A DNA stretch of 35,583 bases from Actinomycetota bacterium (GTDB lineage Bacteria > Actinomycetota > Thermoleophilia > Gaiellales > Gaiellaceae), in contig JACDAN010000175.1 in assembly GCA_013695385.1 (NCBI GenBank), positions 1 through 35,583 of the forward strand, in the 5' to 3' direction. The notes beneath the pieces were generated by a model. The model had not been told where the DNA came from. It saw only the letters and a program-made list of their open reading frames with translations, and did no database searches. Below are positions 1 to 8,014 of the stretch, one piece after another. Position 1 is the first letter of the stretch; each line of letters starts with the position of its first letter. The position numbers were made by a program, and so were the translations under genes.

Positions 1-381
1 GATCCGGGGCGTTACGTGGTCGCCGAGCGGGTCGACGAGGAGGTTGCGCTCGGAGTCAGGGGCGATCTCCAGCGTGCGCGCCGAGCGCTCGACCTCGTCG
101 ATCTCGACGGGTTCGAGTCACGTCATCCGCGCGATCTCTCGAGCGGGGAGCGCGAGCGGGTGGCACTCGCGTCCGTGCTGGTCACCGCTCCCGACCTGCT
201 GATCCTCGACGAGCCGACGCGCGGCATGGATCCAGATCGGAAGAGTGCGCTGGCGGCGCTCCTTCGAGGCGGAGCCGGCCGGCGGGCGACGCTGGTCGTC
301 ACCCACGACGTCGCCTTCGCTGCCGAGGTTGCGGATCGCGTCGTCAGCCTGGCGCGGAGGCGCGAGGCGGTCCATGCCTAG
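1..381 (+). CDS. ABC transporter ATPase, ECF type (5' end outside window)
   Basis: This is the C-terminal part of an ABC-transporter ATP-binding subunit; the reading frame is open to base 1, so the start lies upstream. It retains the ABC signature (LSSGERERVALA), a Walker B box (LLILDEPTRGMD) and the H-loop histidine (VVTHD). The Walker A half is missing because of the window edge. Such subunits hydrolyse ATP to drive transport. The next gene is an S-component-like membrane protein and overlaps it by 8 bp, so it most likely serves an energy-coupling-factor (ECF) importer at the inner face of the membrane. The S-component context points to ECF rather than an ordinary importer; the substrate cannot be read from the ATPase. 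Confidence 0.9.
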   Translation, partial: DPGRYVVAERVDEEVALGVRGDLQRARRALDLVDLDGFESRHPRDLSSGERERVALASVLVTAPDLLILDEPTRGMDPDRKSALAALLRGGAGRRATLVVTHDVAFAAEVADRVVSLARRREAVHA

Positions 382-1048
382 AGAGATCCTCCTCGGCGGC
401 GCAGCGGTCGCCTTCGCCGGCGCCTCCTGGGCCGCGCTCTCGCCCCGGGACGCGGGGCTCTCGTTGCTGCTAGTCGCCCTCGCTCTCGTGATCGCGGGTT
501 TCGCCTGGCTCGAGGCAGGTCCTGGATCGGCGAAGGAGGTCGCGCTGGTCGCGGTGCTCGGAGGAACCGCTGCCGCAGGGCGGATCCTGTTCGCCGCGGT
601 GCCTGGTGTCCAGCCGGTCACCGTCATCGCCGTCGCGGCCGGCGCCGCCCTGGGCGCCAGGATCGGTTTCGCCGTCGGCGCCGTCGCAGCGCTCGTCTCG
701 AACTTCTACCTGGGCCAGGGGATCTGGACGCCCTGGCAGATGCTGGCCTGGGGAGGCTGCGGGGTCGCCGGGGCGCTCGCCGCCGGCCTGATCCGGAATC
801 GCTGGGCGTTCGCGGCTCTGTGCTTCGCGCTCGGCTTCGCGTTCAGCAGCGCGATGGACCTGTGGCACTGGTACAGCTTCTGGCCGCACACCTGGGAGGC
901 GCTGACCCTCGTCTACGGACGGGGAGTCTGGTTCAGCGCTGCCCACGCGGTCGGCAACGTCGTCTTTGCTCTGGCGATCGGCCCGGAGCTCCGCCGCCTG
1001 CTGTCGAGGTACGGCCGGCGCCTCCGCGTGGAGATCGCGTGGGCCTGA
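374..1048 (+). CDS. ECF transporter S component-like membrane protein
   Basis: A 224-residue, strongly hydrophobic protein with about six or seven predicted membrane helices and no long soluble domain. The central stretch (roughly residues 75-135) has the small-residue-rich pattern of ECF substrate-binding subunits, including GRILFAAVPGVQPVT and, further on, SNFYLGQGIWTPWQM; the aromatic cluster MDLWHWYSFWPHTW lies about residues 160-175. I chose the ATG at 374 because it overlaps the ATPase stop by 8 bp; an upstream in-frame extension would run through the ATPase gene. It should bind the substrate and dock on the ECF module. The barrel protein encoded immediately downstream suggests cobalamin or a related cofactor, but that is inference. 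Confidence 0.8.
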   Translation: MPREILLGGAAVAFAGASWAALSPRDAGLSLLLVALALVIAGFAWLEAGPGSAKEVALVAVLGGTAAAGRILFAAVPGVQPVTVIAVAAGAALGARIGFAVGAVAALVSNFYLGQGIWTPWQMLAWGGCGVAGALAAGLIRNRWAFAALCFALGFAFSSAMDLWHWYSFWPHTWEALTLVYGRGVWFSAAHAVGNVVFALAIGPELRRLLSRYGRRLRVEIAWA

Positions 1049-1836
1049 AGCTCGCTGCGGTGACGCTTGCCGCGGCCGTTTCGATCGCTCCGGCCGACTA
1101 CCTCGCGAATCGCCAGCAGCCGGACGGAGGGTTTGCGGAGCCCGGAAGCCGCTCGGATCCCGCGCTGACCGCGTGGGCCGTCCTCGGCCTCCATGCGGCA
1201 GGCAAGCGCCCCGCTCGCCCAGCCGGGGCCTACCTCCGCGAGGCCCCGATCGCCGATACGACCGATCTTGCTCTTCGTGTGCTGGCGCTCCGGGCCCTGG
1301 GCGAGAGCGCCGACATATTCGTCGCCCGGCTCGAGCGACAGCGCCGGGCGGACGGCCGCATCGGCTCTCTGGTGAACTCGACCATCTGGAGCGTGATCGC
1401 ACTCGACCGGCCGGGAAGAGCGGCGATTCGCTACCTGCTTCGGCAGCAGCGCCGCTCGGGCGGCTGGTCGTGGGCGCCGAACGGGGCTCCCGACTCGAAC
1501 GACACTGCCGCGGCGATCCAGGCTCTTCGCAAGGCGGGTGTCCGTGGGCGGCCGATCCAACGCGGTCTGGTGTACATCAAGACCTTGACCGCGAAGGACG
1601 GCGGTGTTCGCCTCGTAGCGGGCCGCGCGCCCGACGCACAGTCGACCGCGTGGGCGATCCAGGCGTACGTCGCAGCGGGAGCCAGGCCGCCCGCTGCCGC
1701 CTTCCGCTTCCTGGCTTCGCTCAGGCGGCCGGACGGGAGCTACCGCTACAGCCGCCGCTACGCGGTCACGCCGGCCATCGTCACCGCCCAGGTGCTGCCG
1801 GCGCTCGCGCGCAGGCAGCACCCGTTGGGTGAATGA
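1039..1836 (+). CDS. Secreted alpha/alpha-barrel (terpenoid cyclase / prenyltransferase-like) repeat protein
   Basis: A 265-residue protein starting at GTG 1039, inside the last codons of the S-component gene (10 bp overlap). The first about 22 residues look like a signal peptide (KLAAVTLAAAVSIAPA). The rest consists of repeats of the squalene-cyclase/prenyltransferase type: segments such as LANRQQPDGGF, LLRQQRRSGGWSW and FLASLRRPDGSY alternate with helices such as TAWAVLGLHAAG and STAWAIQAYVAAG. Catalytic DXDD or zinc-ligand motifs of true cyclases or prenyltransferases are not evident, so a binding role is likelier than catalysis. The alpha domain of animal transcobalamin and intrinsic factor has this fold, and this gene is coupled to an ECF importer, so an extracellular ligand-capture role is plausible. 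That function is inferred. Confidence 0.75.
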   Translation: MGLKLAAVTLAAAVSIAPADYLANRQQPDGGFAEPGSRSDPALTAWAVLGLHAAGKRPARPAGAYLREAPIADTTDLALRVLALRALGESADIFVARLERQRRADGRIGSLVNSTIWSVIALDRPGRAAIRYLLRQQRRSGGWSWAPNGAPDSNDTAAAIQALRKAGVRGRPIQRGLVYIKTLTAKDGGVRLVAGRAPDAQSTAWAIQAYVAAGARPPAAAFRFLASLRRPDGSYRYSRRYAVTPAIVTAQVLPALARRQHPLGE

Positions 1837-1837
1837 A

Positions 1838-3280
1838 CTAGGGGGCGTCCAGCACCGGAAGCGCCGGGACCGGCTCGTCCAGCACCAGGTCGCGGTTCCG
1901 GACGAGAACGAGGGAGGCGACGATGCCGACGGCTGCGATCACCGCAGCCCCGATGAATGCCGCCTCGAATCCGTCGGTCAGGGCGAGCGGAGTCGGGGTT
2001 CCACTCGCCAGAGCATCCTTGGTCGTCGAAGTCGCGACTGCAGAGAGTGCGGCGATGCCGAGGGCGCCGCCGATCTGTTGGGACGTGTTGATCAGGCCCG
2101 ACGCCAGGCCCGCCTCGGAGTCCTTGACGCCCGCGAGCGCCGCGATCGAGATCGGCACGAAGGAGAAGCCCATGCCGATCGAGACCAGGAGGAAGCCGGG
2201 CAGGAGGTCACCCAGGTAGGAGCCGCCGACGTCCACCTGCGTGAAGTAGAGGAGGCCCACGCTCAGAAACGTCATCCCGGCGACCAGGACAGGCTTGACG
2301 CCGATCCGCGTCACGAGCTGCGCCGCGAGCGCGGACCAGACGATCGCGGTGCCGGCTACGGCGAGGTACCCGAGGCCGGTCCGCAGCGGCGAGTAGCCGA
2401 GCACCTGCTGCATGTACAGCGTCAGCATCAGGAACATGGCGAAGAGCGCGGTTCCCAGGATCAACCCGGCCACGTTTGCTCCCACGAGCGTCTGGAGCCG
2501 GAAGATCGAGAAAGGCATCAGCGGCTGGCTCGCGCGCGCCTCCCAGGCCACGAAGGCGGCAAGCAGCGCGCCTGCGGCGGCAAAGAGGCCGATGGTCTCG
2601 AGCGAGCTCCAGCCGTAGTCGTTCGCCTGAGTGATCGCATACACCAGCACCGTCAATCCGCCGGTGACGAGGACGGCGCCGGGAACGTCAAAGCTCCGAG
2701 CCTCCTCGTCGCGGCTTTCGCCGAGGAGGAACGGGGCGAGGGCGAAGCCGGCCGCGCCGATCGGGACGTTGACGAAGAAGATCCACTCCCAACTGAGGAC
2801 GTCCGTGAGGATCCCGCCCATGAGCACGCCGGCGACGGCGCCGAATGCTCCGACGGCGCCCCAGACACCGAGGGCGGTGTTGCGTTCCTTTCCTTCGGAG
2901 AACGTCGTCGTCAGGATCGACAGCGCGGCCGGTGAGATGATCGCCGCGCCGAGCCCCTGCAGCGCGCGTGCCGCGATCAGCGAGGTCTCACTCCAGGCCA
3001 ACCCGGCGAGGAGCGAGGCCACCGTGAAGACGACGAGGCCGACCAGAAAGATGCGTCGCCGGCCGAGAAGATCGGCCGCGCGTCCACCCAGCAGCAGGAA
3101 GCCGCCGAAGAACAGGGCGTAGGCGCTGATCACCCACTGGAGGTTCTCCTGGGAGAACCCGAGATCGGCCTGGATCGACGGCAGTGCCACGTTGACCACC
3201 GCGATGTCGAGCACGACCATGAACTGCACCAGGGCCAGGAGGGCCAAGGCGAGCCATTTGTTTCTCTCGTTCGCAACCAT
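1838..3280 (-). CDS. MFS drug exporter, DHA2 (EmrB/QacA) family, 14 TM
   Basis: A 480-residue major facilitator of the 14-helix DHA2 type. Visible hallmarks are the first-helix motif LDIAVVNVALPSI, a motif-A-like loop (GGRAADLLGRRR) near residues 65-75, and the DHA2 motif-C helix GAVAGVLMGGILTDVLSW followed by FFVNVPIG. It should export drugs or toxic metabolites by proton antiport. The start is preceded by a GGGAG ribosome binding site. The gene is divergent from an HxlR regulator, with a perfect palindrome between them, so repression by that regulator is likely. Its 3' end meets the barrel-protein gene 1 bp away in convergent orientation. The family is clear; the substrate is not determinable. 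Confidence 0.93.
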   Translation of the reverse strand: MVANERNKWLALALLALVQFMVVLDIAVVNVALPSIQADLGFSQENLQWVISAYALFFGGFLLLGGRAADLLGRRRIFLVGLVVFTVASLLAGLAWSETSLIAARALQGLGAAIISPAALSILTTTFSEGKERNTALGVWGAVGAFGAVAGVLMGGILTDVLSWEWIFFVNVPIGAAGFALAPFLLGESRDEEARSFDVPGAVLVTGGLTVLVYAITQANDYGWSSLETIGLFAAAGALLAAFVAWEARASQPLMPFSIFRLQTLVGANVAGLILGTALFAMFLMLTLYMQQVLGYSPLRTGLGYLAVAGTAIVWSALAAQLVTRIGVKPVLVAGMTFLSVGLLYFTQVDVGGSYLGDLLPGFLLVSIGMGFSFVPISIAALAGVKDSEAGLASGLINTSQQIGGALGIAALSAVATSTTKDALASGTPTPLALTDGFEAAFIGAAVIAAVGIVASLVLVRNRDLVLDEPVPALPVLDAP

Positions 3281-3325
3281 TTAGCGCTCCCTTACTCCGT
3301 TTGTGCTTTCGAAAGTACAGAAGAG

Positions 3326-3342
3326 ACTTGCAGTTTGCAAGT
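3326..3342. promoter_or_regulatory. Perfect 17-bp palindromic operator between MFS exporter and HxlR regulator
   Basis: Between the divergent genes lies ACTTGCA-GTT-TGCAAGT, 7-bp arms with a 3-bp spacer. A further half-site, GCAAGT, occurs at 3358-3363. HxlR proteins bind such short inverted repeats as dimers, and one site placed here could control both promoters. Binding by the neighbouring HxlR protein is inferred. Confidence 0.65.
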
Positions 3343-3371
3343 GTAAGCTATCCGAACGCAAGTTGGATCGC

Positions 3372-3377
3372 TACAAT
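3372..3377 (+). promoter_or_regulatory. Candidate -10 box (TACAAT) giving a leaderless hxlR transcript
   Basis: TACAAT ends 7 nt before the ATG at 3385, so transcription would begin at or within a base or two of the start codon. No ribosome binding site precedes the ATG. No convincing -35 box is visible. The operator and its half-site lie directly upstream, consistent with autoregulation. Confidence 0.5.
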
Positions 3378-3384
3378 TCCCGGC

Positions 3385-4053
3385 ATGGCCCGCCAGTACC
3401 AGCAGTACTGCCCGGTTGCCCACTCGCTCGAGCTCGTCGGCGAGCGCTGGGCGCTCCTGATCGTTCGTGACCTTCTCAAGGGCCCCAAGCGCTACAGCGA
3501 TCTTCACGCGGGCCTGCCCGGTCTCGGGACGAACATCCTCGCCTCGCGCCTGAAAGATCTCGAGGAGGGCGGCGTGGTGGAGAAGCGCAAGCTGCCGCCC
3601 CCGGCGAACGTGAACGTCTACGAGCTCACGGAGTACGGCGCAGGGCTCGAGGAGGTCATTCAGGCTCTCGGGCGCTGGGGCTTTCGTTCACTCGGGCCTC
3701 CGCCCGCCGGTTGTGCGATGCCGGAAGGATGGCTCGTCCAGGGCGCGCTCACGCTGTTCGATCCGAGCCGTGCCGGCGGCATCACGGAGAGCTACAGGGT
3801 TCTGTGTGGGGAGGAGACGGCGACGATCCGCCTCGCCGACGCCGAGATCGAGGCGGAGTCCGGCGAGGCCGGCGAGGTCGACGCGGTGCTCGAGCTCGAT
3901 CCCGGGACTCTCTTCGCGCTCGCCTCGGGCGACATGGATCCCGCCGATGCCGTCTCCCACGGCCTAGTGAAGATCGAGGGCGACCCGGCGGCACTTGGGC
4001 GCTTCGTCTCGGTCTTCGACGCGGAGCGCTCGGCGCGCGCCGCGGCTGCCTGA
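3385..4053 (+). CDS. HxlR-family transcriptional regulator with C-terminal SCP2-like domain
   Basis: A 222-residue regulator. Residues about 5-100 form the HxlR winged helix-turn-helix: an N-terminal Cys (QYCPVAHSLELVGERW), the recognition-helix region RYSDLHAGLPGLGTNILASRL and the wing followed by YELTEYG. Residues about 120-220 form an SCP2-like domain (acidic, ending PAALGRFVSVFD), a common fusion in actinobacterial HxlR proteins. I chose the ATG at 3385, not upstream in-frame TTG or GTG codons, because the HxlR domain begins there and a -10 box sits 7 nt upstream. It faces the MFS exporter across a palindromic operator and probably represses it. The inducer is unknown; the SCP2 domain might bind a hydrophobic ligand. 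Confidence 0.9.
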   Translation: MARQYQQYCPVAHSLELVGERWALLIVRDLLKGPKRYSDLHAGLPGLGTNILASRLKDLEEGGVVEKRKLPPPANVNVYELTEYGAGLEEVIQALGRWGFRSLGPPPAGCAMPEGWLVQGALTLFDPSRAGGITESYRVLCGEETATIRLADAEIEAESGEAGEVDAVLELDPGTLFALASGDMDPADAVSHGLVKIEGDPAALGRFVSVFDAERSARAAAA

Positions 4054-4057
4054 AATC

Positions 4058-4474
4058 TCAGTCGCTGTCCGGGTCGCGGAGGAACGACTTCGGGCTCGCG
4101 AGCGCGCCGTCGCGCCCGACGTAGCCGTCCTTGGCGCCCACGACCAGGATCACGAGCTGATCGGGGCCGGGGTTCGACACCCGGCGCGGCGTCGTGGATT
4201 CGACATGGAGCAAGCCGCCCGGCCCGAGCTCCACGCGGCCGTCCGGCAACTCGAAGATCGCGCGCCCCTCGTGGACGAAGTACAGCTCATCCTGCTCCTC
4301 GTGATAGTGCGGCCGGCCCGTGATGCCGGCCTCGATCACGATCACGTTGGCGCCGAACGCGGTGATCCCGAGTGCCTGGCGCACCTTGCGGAAGGTCTCG
4401 CCTCCGAGGTCGTCGATCGTGGTGTGCGCGTAGGCCACTGGGGGCCTGACGCTACCACCGTGCGCCCGGCTCAC
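4058..4474 (-). CDS. Small single-domain cupin protein
   Basis: A cupin of up to 138 residues. The metal-binding motif is visible as GRPHYHEEQDELYFVHEG (two His and a Glu of cupin motif 1), followed by the second strand block GPGGLLHVES and TTPRRV, where the usual motif-2 His is not obvious. Cupins of this size bind a metal and a small ligand or are sensors. The start is uncertain: GTG at 4474 is the longest frame, but GTG at 4438 (starting VAYAHTTIDDL) matches the usual N terminus better and has a TAGCGT box 10 nt upstream. Neither has a good ribosome binding site. It converges on the HxlR gene with a 4-bp gap. The specific function is unknown. Confidence 0.8.
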   Translation of the reverse strand: MSRAHGGSVRPPVAYAHTTIDDLGGETFRKVRQALGITAFGANVIVIEAGITGRPHYHEEQDELYFVHEGRAIFELPDGRVELGPGGLLHVESTTPRRVSNPGPDQLVILVVGAKDGYVGRDGALASPKSFLRDPDSD

Positions 4475-4592
4475 ATTCTGCGCAGTCGCGTTTCACACGC
4501 GCGCGCCACGAGGGAATAGGCTCGCAGCGGAGGGAGGCCCGCGGCCGGCCCCGGGCAACCCCCGCCCTTTCGAGACACCCTAGGCAGGCCGC

Positions 4593-4598
4593 TAGCAT
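4593..4598 (+). promoter_or_regulatory. Candidate -10 box (TAGCAT) for leaderless pcrA
   Basis: TAGCAT ends 8 nt before the pcrA ATG and no Shine-Dalgarno sequence lies between them. The 13-mer CGCTAGCATCGCC at 4590-4602 recurs exactly at 25076-25088, upstream of another gene, supporting a promoter role. Confidence 0.5.
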
Positions 4599-4606
4599 CG
4601 CCACGC

Positions 4607-6763
4607 ATGGCGGTCGCCTCCCCGGAGAGCTATCTCGCGAACCTGAACCCGGCTCAGCGGGAGGCTGTCCTGCACACCGAGGGGCCGCTCCTCGTCATCG
4701 CCGGGGCGGGATCCGGGAAGACGAGGGTTCTCACCTACCGCGTGGCGCACCTGATCCTCGCGGCCGGCGTCCAGCCCAACGAGATCCTCGCGATCACGTT
4801 CACGAACAAGGCGGCGGGGGAGATGCGCTCGCGCCTCGAGGATCTCCTGCCTGACGTTGCCCGCCGCATCTGGATCCTCACGTTCCACGCCGCCTGCGGC
4901 CGCATCCTTCGCCGCGAGGCTCCACGTCTCGGCTATCGGACGAACTTCACGATCTACGACCAGGCCGATCAGGTGCGACTCGTCAAGCAGTGCCTCGAGG
5001 AGCTCGAGCGCGATCCGAAGCGGTTCGTCCCGCGCGGTATCCACGACCAGATTTCCTCGTCGAAGAACCAGCTCGTCGGCCCTGACGAGTATCGCCGCCG
5101 TGTCGAGTCCTTCTACGACCAGACGGTCGCCGATGCTTACGAGCTCTACCAGCGGCGCATGTTCGCCGCGAATGCCGTCGACTTCGACGACCTGCTGATG
5201 CTCACCGTCAAGGTGCTCGAGCAGTTCCCCGAGGCGCGGGAGCGTTGGCAGAAGTCGTTCCGCTACGTCCTCGTCGACGAGTACCAGGACACGAACCACG
5301 CGCAGTACCGCCTGCTTCAGCTTCTCGCGGAGAAGCACCGGAACGTCTGCGTCGTCGGCGACCCGGATCAGAGCGTGTACGCGTTCCGCGGCGCCGACAT
5401 CCGCAACATCCTCGAGTTCGAGCGCGATTTCGGTGAGACGAAGACCGTCCCGCTGGAGCAGAACTACCGCTCGACGAACACGATCCTCCGTGCAGCGAAC
5501 TCGGTCATCGCCGAGAACCGGGAGCGGAAGCCGAAGACCCTCTGGTCGGACCTCGGGGACGGTGATCCCGTGCGCGTGCTCGAGGTCGAGGACGAGCACG
5601 CTGAGGCGCGTTGGATCGCCTCCGAGATCTCCAGCCTCGTCGACGAGGGCTGCAACGGCAGCGACATCTCGGTCTTCTACCGGACGAACGCGCAGTCGCG
5701 CGTGCTGGAAGACGTTCTCGTCCGTAGCGACATTCCCTACCAGGTGATCGGCGGCCCGCGCTTCTACGAGCGCGCGGAGGTCAAGGACGCGATCGCCTAC
5801 CTCCAGGTGATCGACAACGCCTACGACGCCGTCAGCCTGCAGCGGATCGCCAACCGGCCCCGGCGCGGCATCGGCGACGCGTCGCTTGCGCGGCTGCAGA
5901 CCTACGCCGACGGCCATGGCTTCTCGCTCTGGGAGGTGCTCGAGTTTCCGGAGGAAGCGGGTCTAGGCCCCGCTCAGGCCCGCGCGGTCACGAGCCTCCG
6001 CAACCTCCTCCTGTCGCTTCAGGCCGGCGCGCTCGACATGCGGGTGGACGAGCTCGTCGAGCGCACGCTCGAGCGGAGCGGCTACCTCGAGTCGCTCGCG
6101 GCCGAGCGCACGATCGAGGCGCAGGGCCGGACCGAGAACCTGCAGGAGCTGGTCGGCGTCGCCCAGGAGTACCAGGCGACCGCAGAGGAGCCATCGCTTT
6201 CGACGTTTCTGCAGGAGATCTCGCTCGTCTCCGACCAGGACTCGCTGCGCGACCAGCAGAGCCTCGTGACGTTGATGACCCTGCACAACGCCAAGGGCCT
6301 CGAGTTTCGAGCCGTCTTCATGATCGGGATGGAGGAGGGAATTTTCCCACACTCGCGATCACTCGAGGAGAACTCGCTCGAGGAGGAGCGCCGGCTTGCC
6401 TATGTCGGAATGACGAGAGCCCGCGAGAAGCTGACCCTCACACATGCCTCGGCCCGCTCGCTCTACGGCTCGCGCAGCTACAACCTGCCCTCGCGGTTCC
6501 TCGACGAGTTGCCGCAGGAGGAGATCCACCGTGAGCGCCTCCGTCCGAGCTCCTGGTCGGGCTACGGAAGCCCGGTCGCGCAGATCAAGCCGCGCGGCGA
6601 CGCGCCGCAGCTGGGGACGGGCGACACGGTTCGCCACCAGACCCTCGGCGAGGGCATCGTCACCGCGGTCGAGCCCGGCGGAGTCGTGAGCGTGCGCTTC
6701 GCCGGCGAGGGGGTCGACCGCCGGCTCGTGCTGGACTACGCGCCGCTCGAGCGGGTGGGATGA
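4607..6763 (+). CDS. pcrA: ATP-dependent DNA helicase PcrA/UvrD (superfamily 1A)
   Basis: A 718-residue 3'-5' DNA helicase, close to the normal PcrA length. Motifs in order: Q-motif LNPAQREAV (about 14-22), Walker A GAGSGKT (33-39), motif Ia ITFTNKAAGEM, motif II DEYQDT (about 223-228), motif III GDPDQSVYAFRGA, motif IV QNYRST, motif V TLMTLHNAKGLEF (about 550) and motif VI YVGMTRARE (about 600). The C terminus (about 675-715) has a Tudor-like fold pattern (GEGIVTAVEPGGVVSVRF), which in PcrA contacts RNA polymerase. It should unwind DNA in nucleotide excision repair, plasmid replication and clearing of recombination intermediates. The stop overlaps the next gene's start by 4 bp, so they are probably co-translated. 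Confidence 0.95.
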   Translation: MAVASPESYLANLNPAQREAVLHTEGPLLVIAGAGSGKTRVLTYRVAHLILAAGVQPNEILAITFTNKAAGEMRSRLEDLLPDVARRIWILTFHAACGRILRREAPRLGYRTNFTIYDQADQVRLVKQCLEELERDPKRFVPRGIHDQISSSKNQLVGPDEYRRRVESFYDQTVADAYELYQRRMFAANAVDFDDLLMLTVKVLEQFPEARERWQKSFRYVLVDEYQDTNHAQYRLLQLLAEKHRNVCVVGDPDQSVYAFRGADIRNILEFERDFGETKTVPLEQNYRSTNTILRAANSVIAENRERKPKTLWSDLGDGDPVRVLEVEDEHAEARWIASEISSLVDEGCNGSDISVFYRTNAQSRVLEDVLVRSDIPYQVIGGPRFYERAEVKDAIAYLQVIDNAYDAVSLQRIANRPRRGIGDASLARLQTYADGHGFSLWEVLEFPEEAGLGPAQARAVTSLRNLLLSLQAGALDMRVDELVERTLERSGYLESLAAERTIEAQGRTENLQELVGVAQEYQATAEEPSLSTFLQEISLVSDQDSLRDQQSLVTLMTLHNAKGLEFRAVFMIGMEEGIFPHSRSLEENSLEEERRLAYVGMTRAREKLTLTHASARSLYGSRSYNLPSRFLDELPQEEIHRERLRPSSWSGYGSPVAQIKPRGDAPQLGTGDTVRHQTLGEGIVTAVEPGGVVSVRFAGEGVDRRLVLDYAPLERVG

Positions 6764-7971
6764 GCATCGAGATCCGGACCTGCGGGCCGGACGATCTTCC
6801 AGCCGCCCTGACGCCCATCTTCCACTACTTCGGCCGCACGCCGAACGAGGAGACGATGGAGCGGTTCGGGCCGATCCTGCCGCCTGACCGGGTGCACGCA
6901 GCCTCCGAGAACGGATCCATCGTCGGCAGCGGCGGCGTGTTCCCGTTCGAGACGAGTGTCCCCGGCGGGTTCGTCCGCGCGGCGGGCGTCACGCTCGTCG
7001 GGGTGCTCCCGACTCACCGGCGCAGGGGCATCCTGCGGCAGCTGATGCGAGCCCAGCTCGACGACGTGCACGAGCGAGGGGAGCCCATCGCGTACCTCTG
7101 GGCCTCGGACGACACGATCTATGGCCGCTTCGGATACGGGATCGCGTCCTTCACCGGCGGCATCGAGGTGCGCCTCGACCGCTCTCGCTTCCAGCGCGAG
7201 TTCGAGTCTGAAGGCCGTTTCCGGCCGGTAGACGTGGACGCTGCCGTGGAGGTCTTCTCGGGCATCCAGCGGCGAGCTGCGGAACAGCACCCCGGGATGT
7301 TCGTGCGGACGCCGGACTGGTGGCGGGCGAAGCGGCTGCCGGATCCGGAGTGGGCGCGTGAAGGCGGCGGCGAGATGCAGCGGATCCTGCTCGAGCTCGA
7401 CGGGCGCCCCGCGGGGTACGCGCTCTACCGCCTCCACTGGTCGTCGGACGTCGGGGTGCCGACGGGCTTCGTCAGCGTGATCGAGGCGGTCGGCGACTCG
7501 CCCGAGGCGACTCGCGAGCTGTGGCGGTTCCTGCTCGACACCGACTGGATGGACAGCGCGAAGGCACAGCTCCTTCCTCTCGACCACGAGCTTCTCTTGC
7601 TCGTCGCGGAGCCGAGGAGGCTCAACTTCGGAGTGCACGACGGCCTCTGGGTTCGAATCGTCGACGTCGAAGCAGCACTCGGCGCGCGAACACTCCGGGA
7701 CGGCGAGCCGGTCGTGCTGGAAATCACCGACGAGTTCTGCGCGTGGAACGCCGGGCGCTGGCGGGTTGGACGCGAGGGAGCCGAGCGGACCGACGCCGAT
7801 GCAGAGATCGACCTCGACGTGAGCGGTCTCGGTTCCGTGTACCTCGGAGGCTTCACGTTCGCTCAGCTGGCCAGGACATCGAGGGCGGAGGAGCTCGTCG
7901 CGGGGGCCGTCGGGAGGGCCGACGATCTCTTCCGCACCGACCGCTACCCGTGGTGCCCGGAGATCTTCTAG
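6760..7971 (+). CDS. Eis-family GNAT N-acetyltransferase
   Basis: A 403-residue protein of the length and layout of Eis. The N-terminal GNAT domain (about residues 1-150) holds the acetyl-CoA loop GVLPTHRRRGILRQLM. A second GNAT-like domain follows, and residues about 290-400 resemble the SCP2-like C-terminal domain. It ends PWCPEIF. Mycobacterial Eis acetylates amines, including aminoglycosides and polyamines; here only the enzyme class can be claimed. The ATG overlaps the pcrA stop (ATGA), indicating translational coupling to the helicase, although no functional link between the two is known to me. Confidence 0.9.
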   Translation: MSIEIRTCGPDDLPAALTPIFHYFGRTPNEETMERFGPILPPDRVHAASENGSIVGSGGVFPFETSVPGGFVRAAGVTLVGVLPTHRRRGILRQLMRAQLDDVHERGEPIAYLWASDDTIYGRFGYGIASFTGGIEVRLDRSRFQREFESEGRFRPVDVDAAVEVFSGIQRRAAEQHPGMFVRTPDWWRAKRLPDPEWAREGGGEMQRILLELDGRPAGYALYRLHWSSDVGVPTGFVSVIEAVGDSPEATRELWRFLLDTDWMDSAKAQLLPLDHELLLLVAEPRRLNFGVHDGLWVRIVDVEAALGARTLRDGEPVVLEITDEFCAWNAGRWRVGREGAERTDADAEIDLDVSGLGSVYLGGFTFAQLARTSRAEELVAGAVGRADDLFRTDRYPWCPEIF

Positions 7972-8014
7972 GCCGAGCTCACAGAATCACCCGCCCGGTC
8001 GTTTCCCCAAAGTA

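Noticed and set aside
1838-3280. Plus-strand ORFs opposite the MFS gene
   Set aside because: Charged, repetitive shadow translations of the transporter.
4592-5917. 441-codon antisense ORF across pcrA
   Set aside because: Shadow of pcrA; composition is the complement of the helicase codons.
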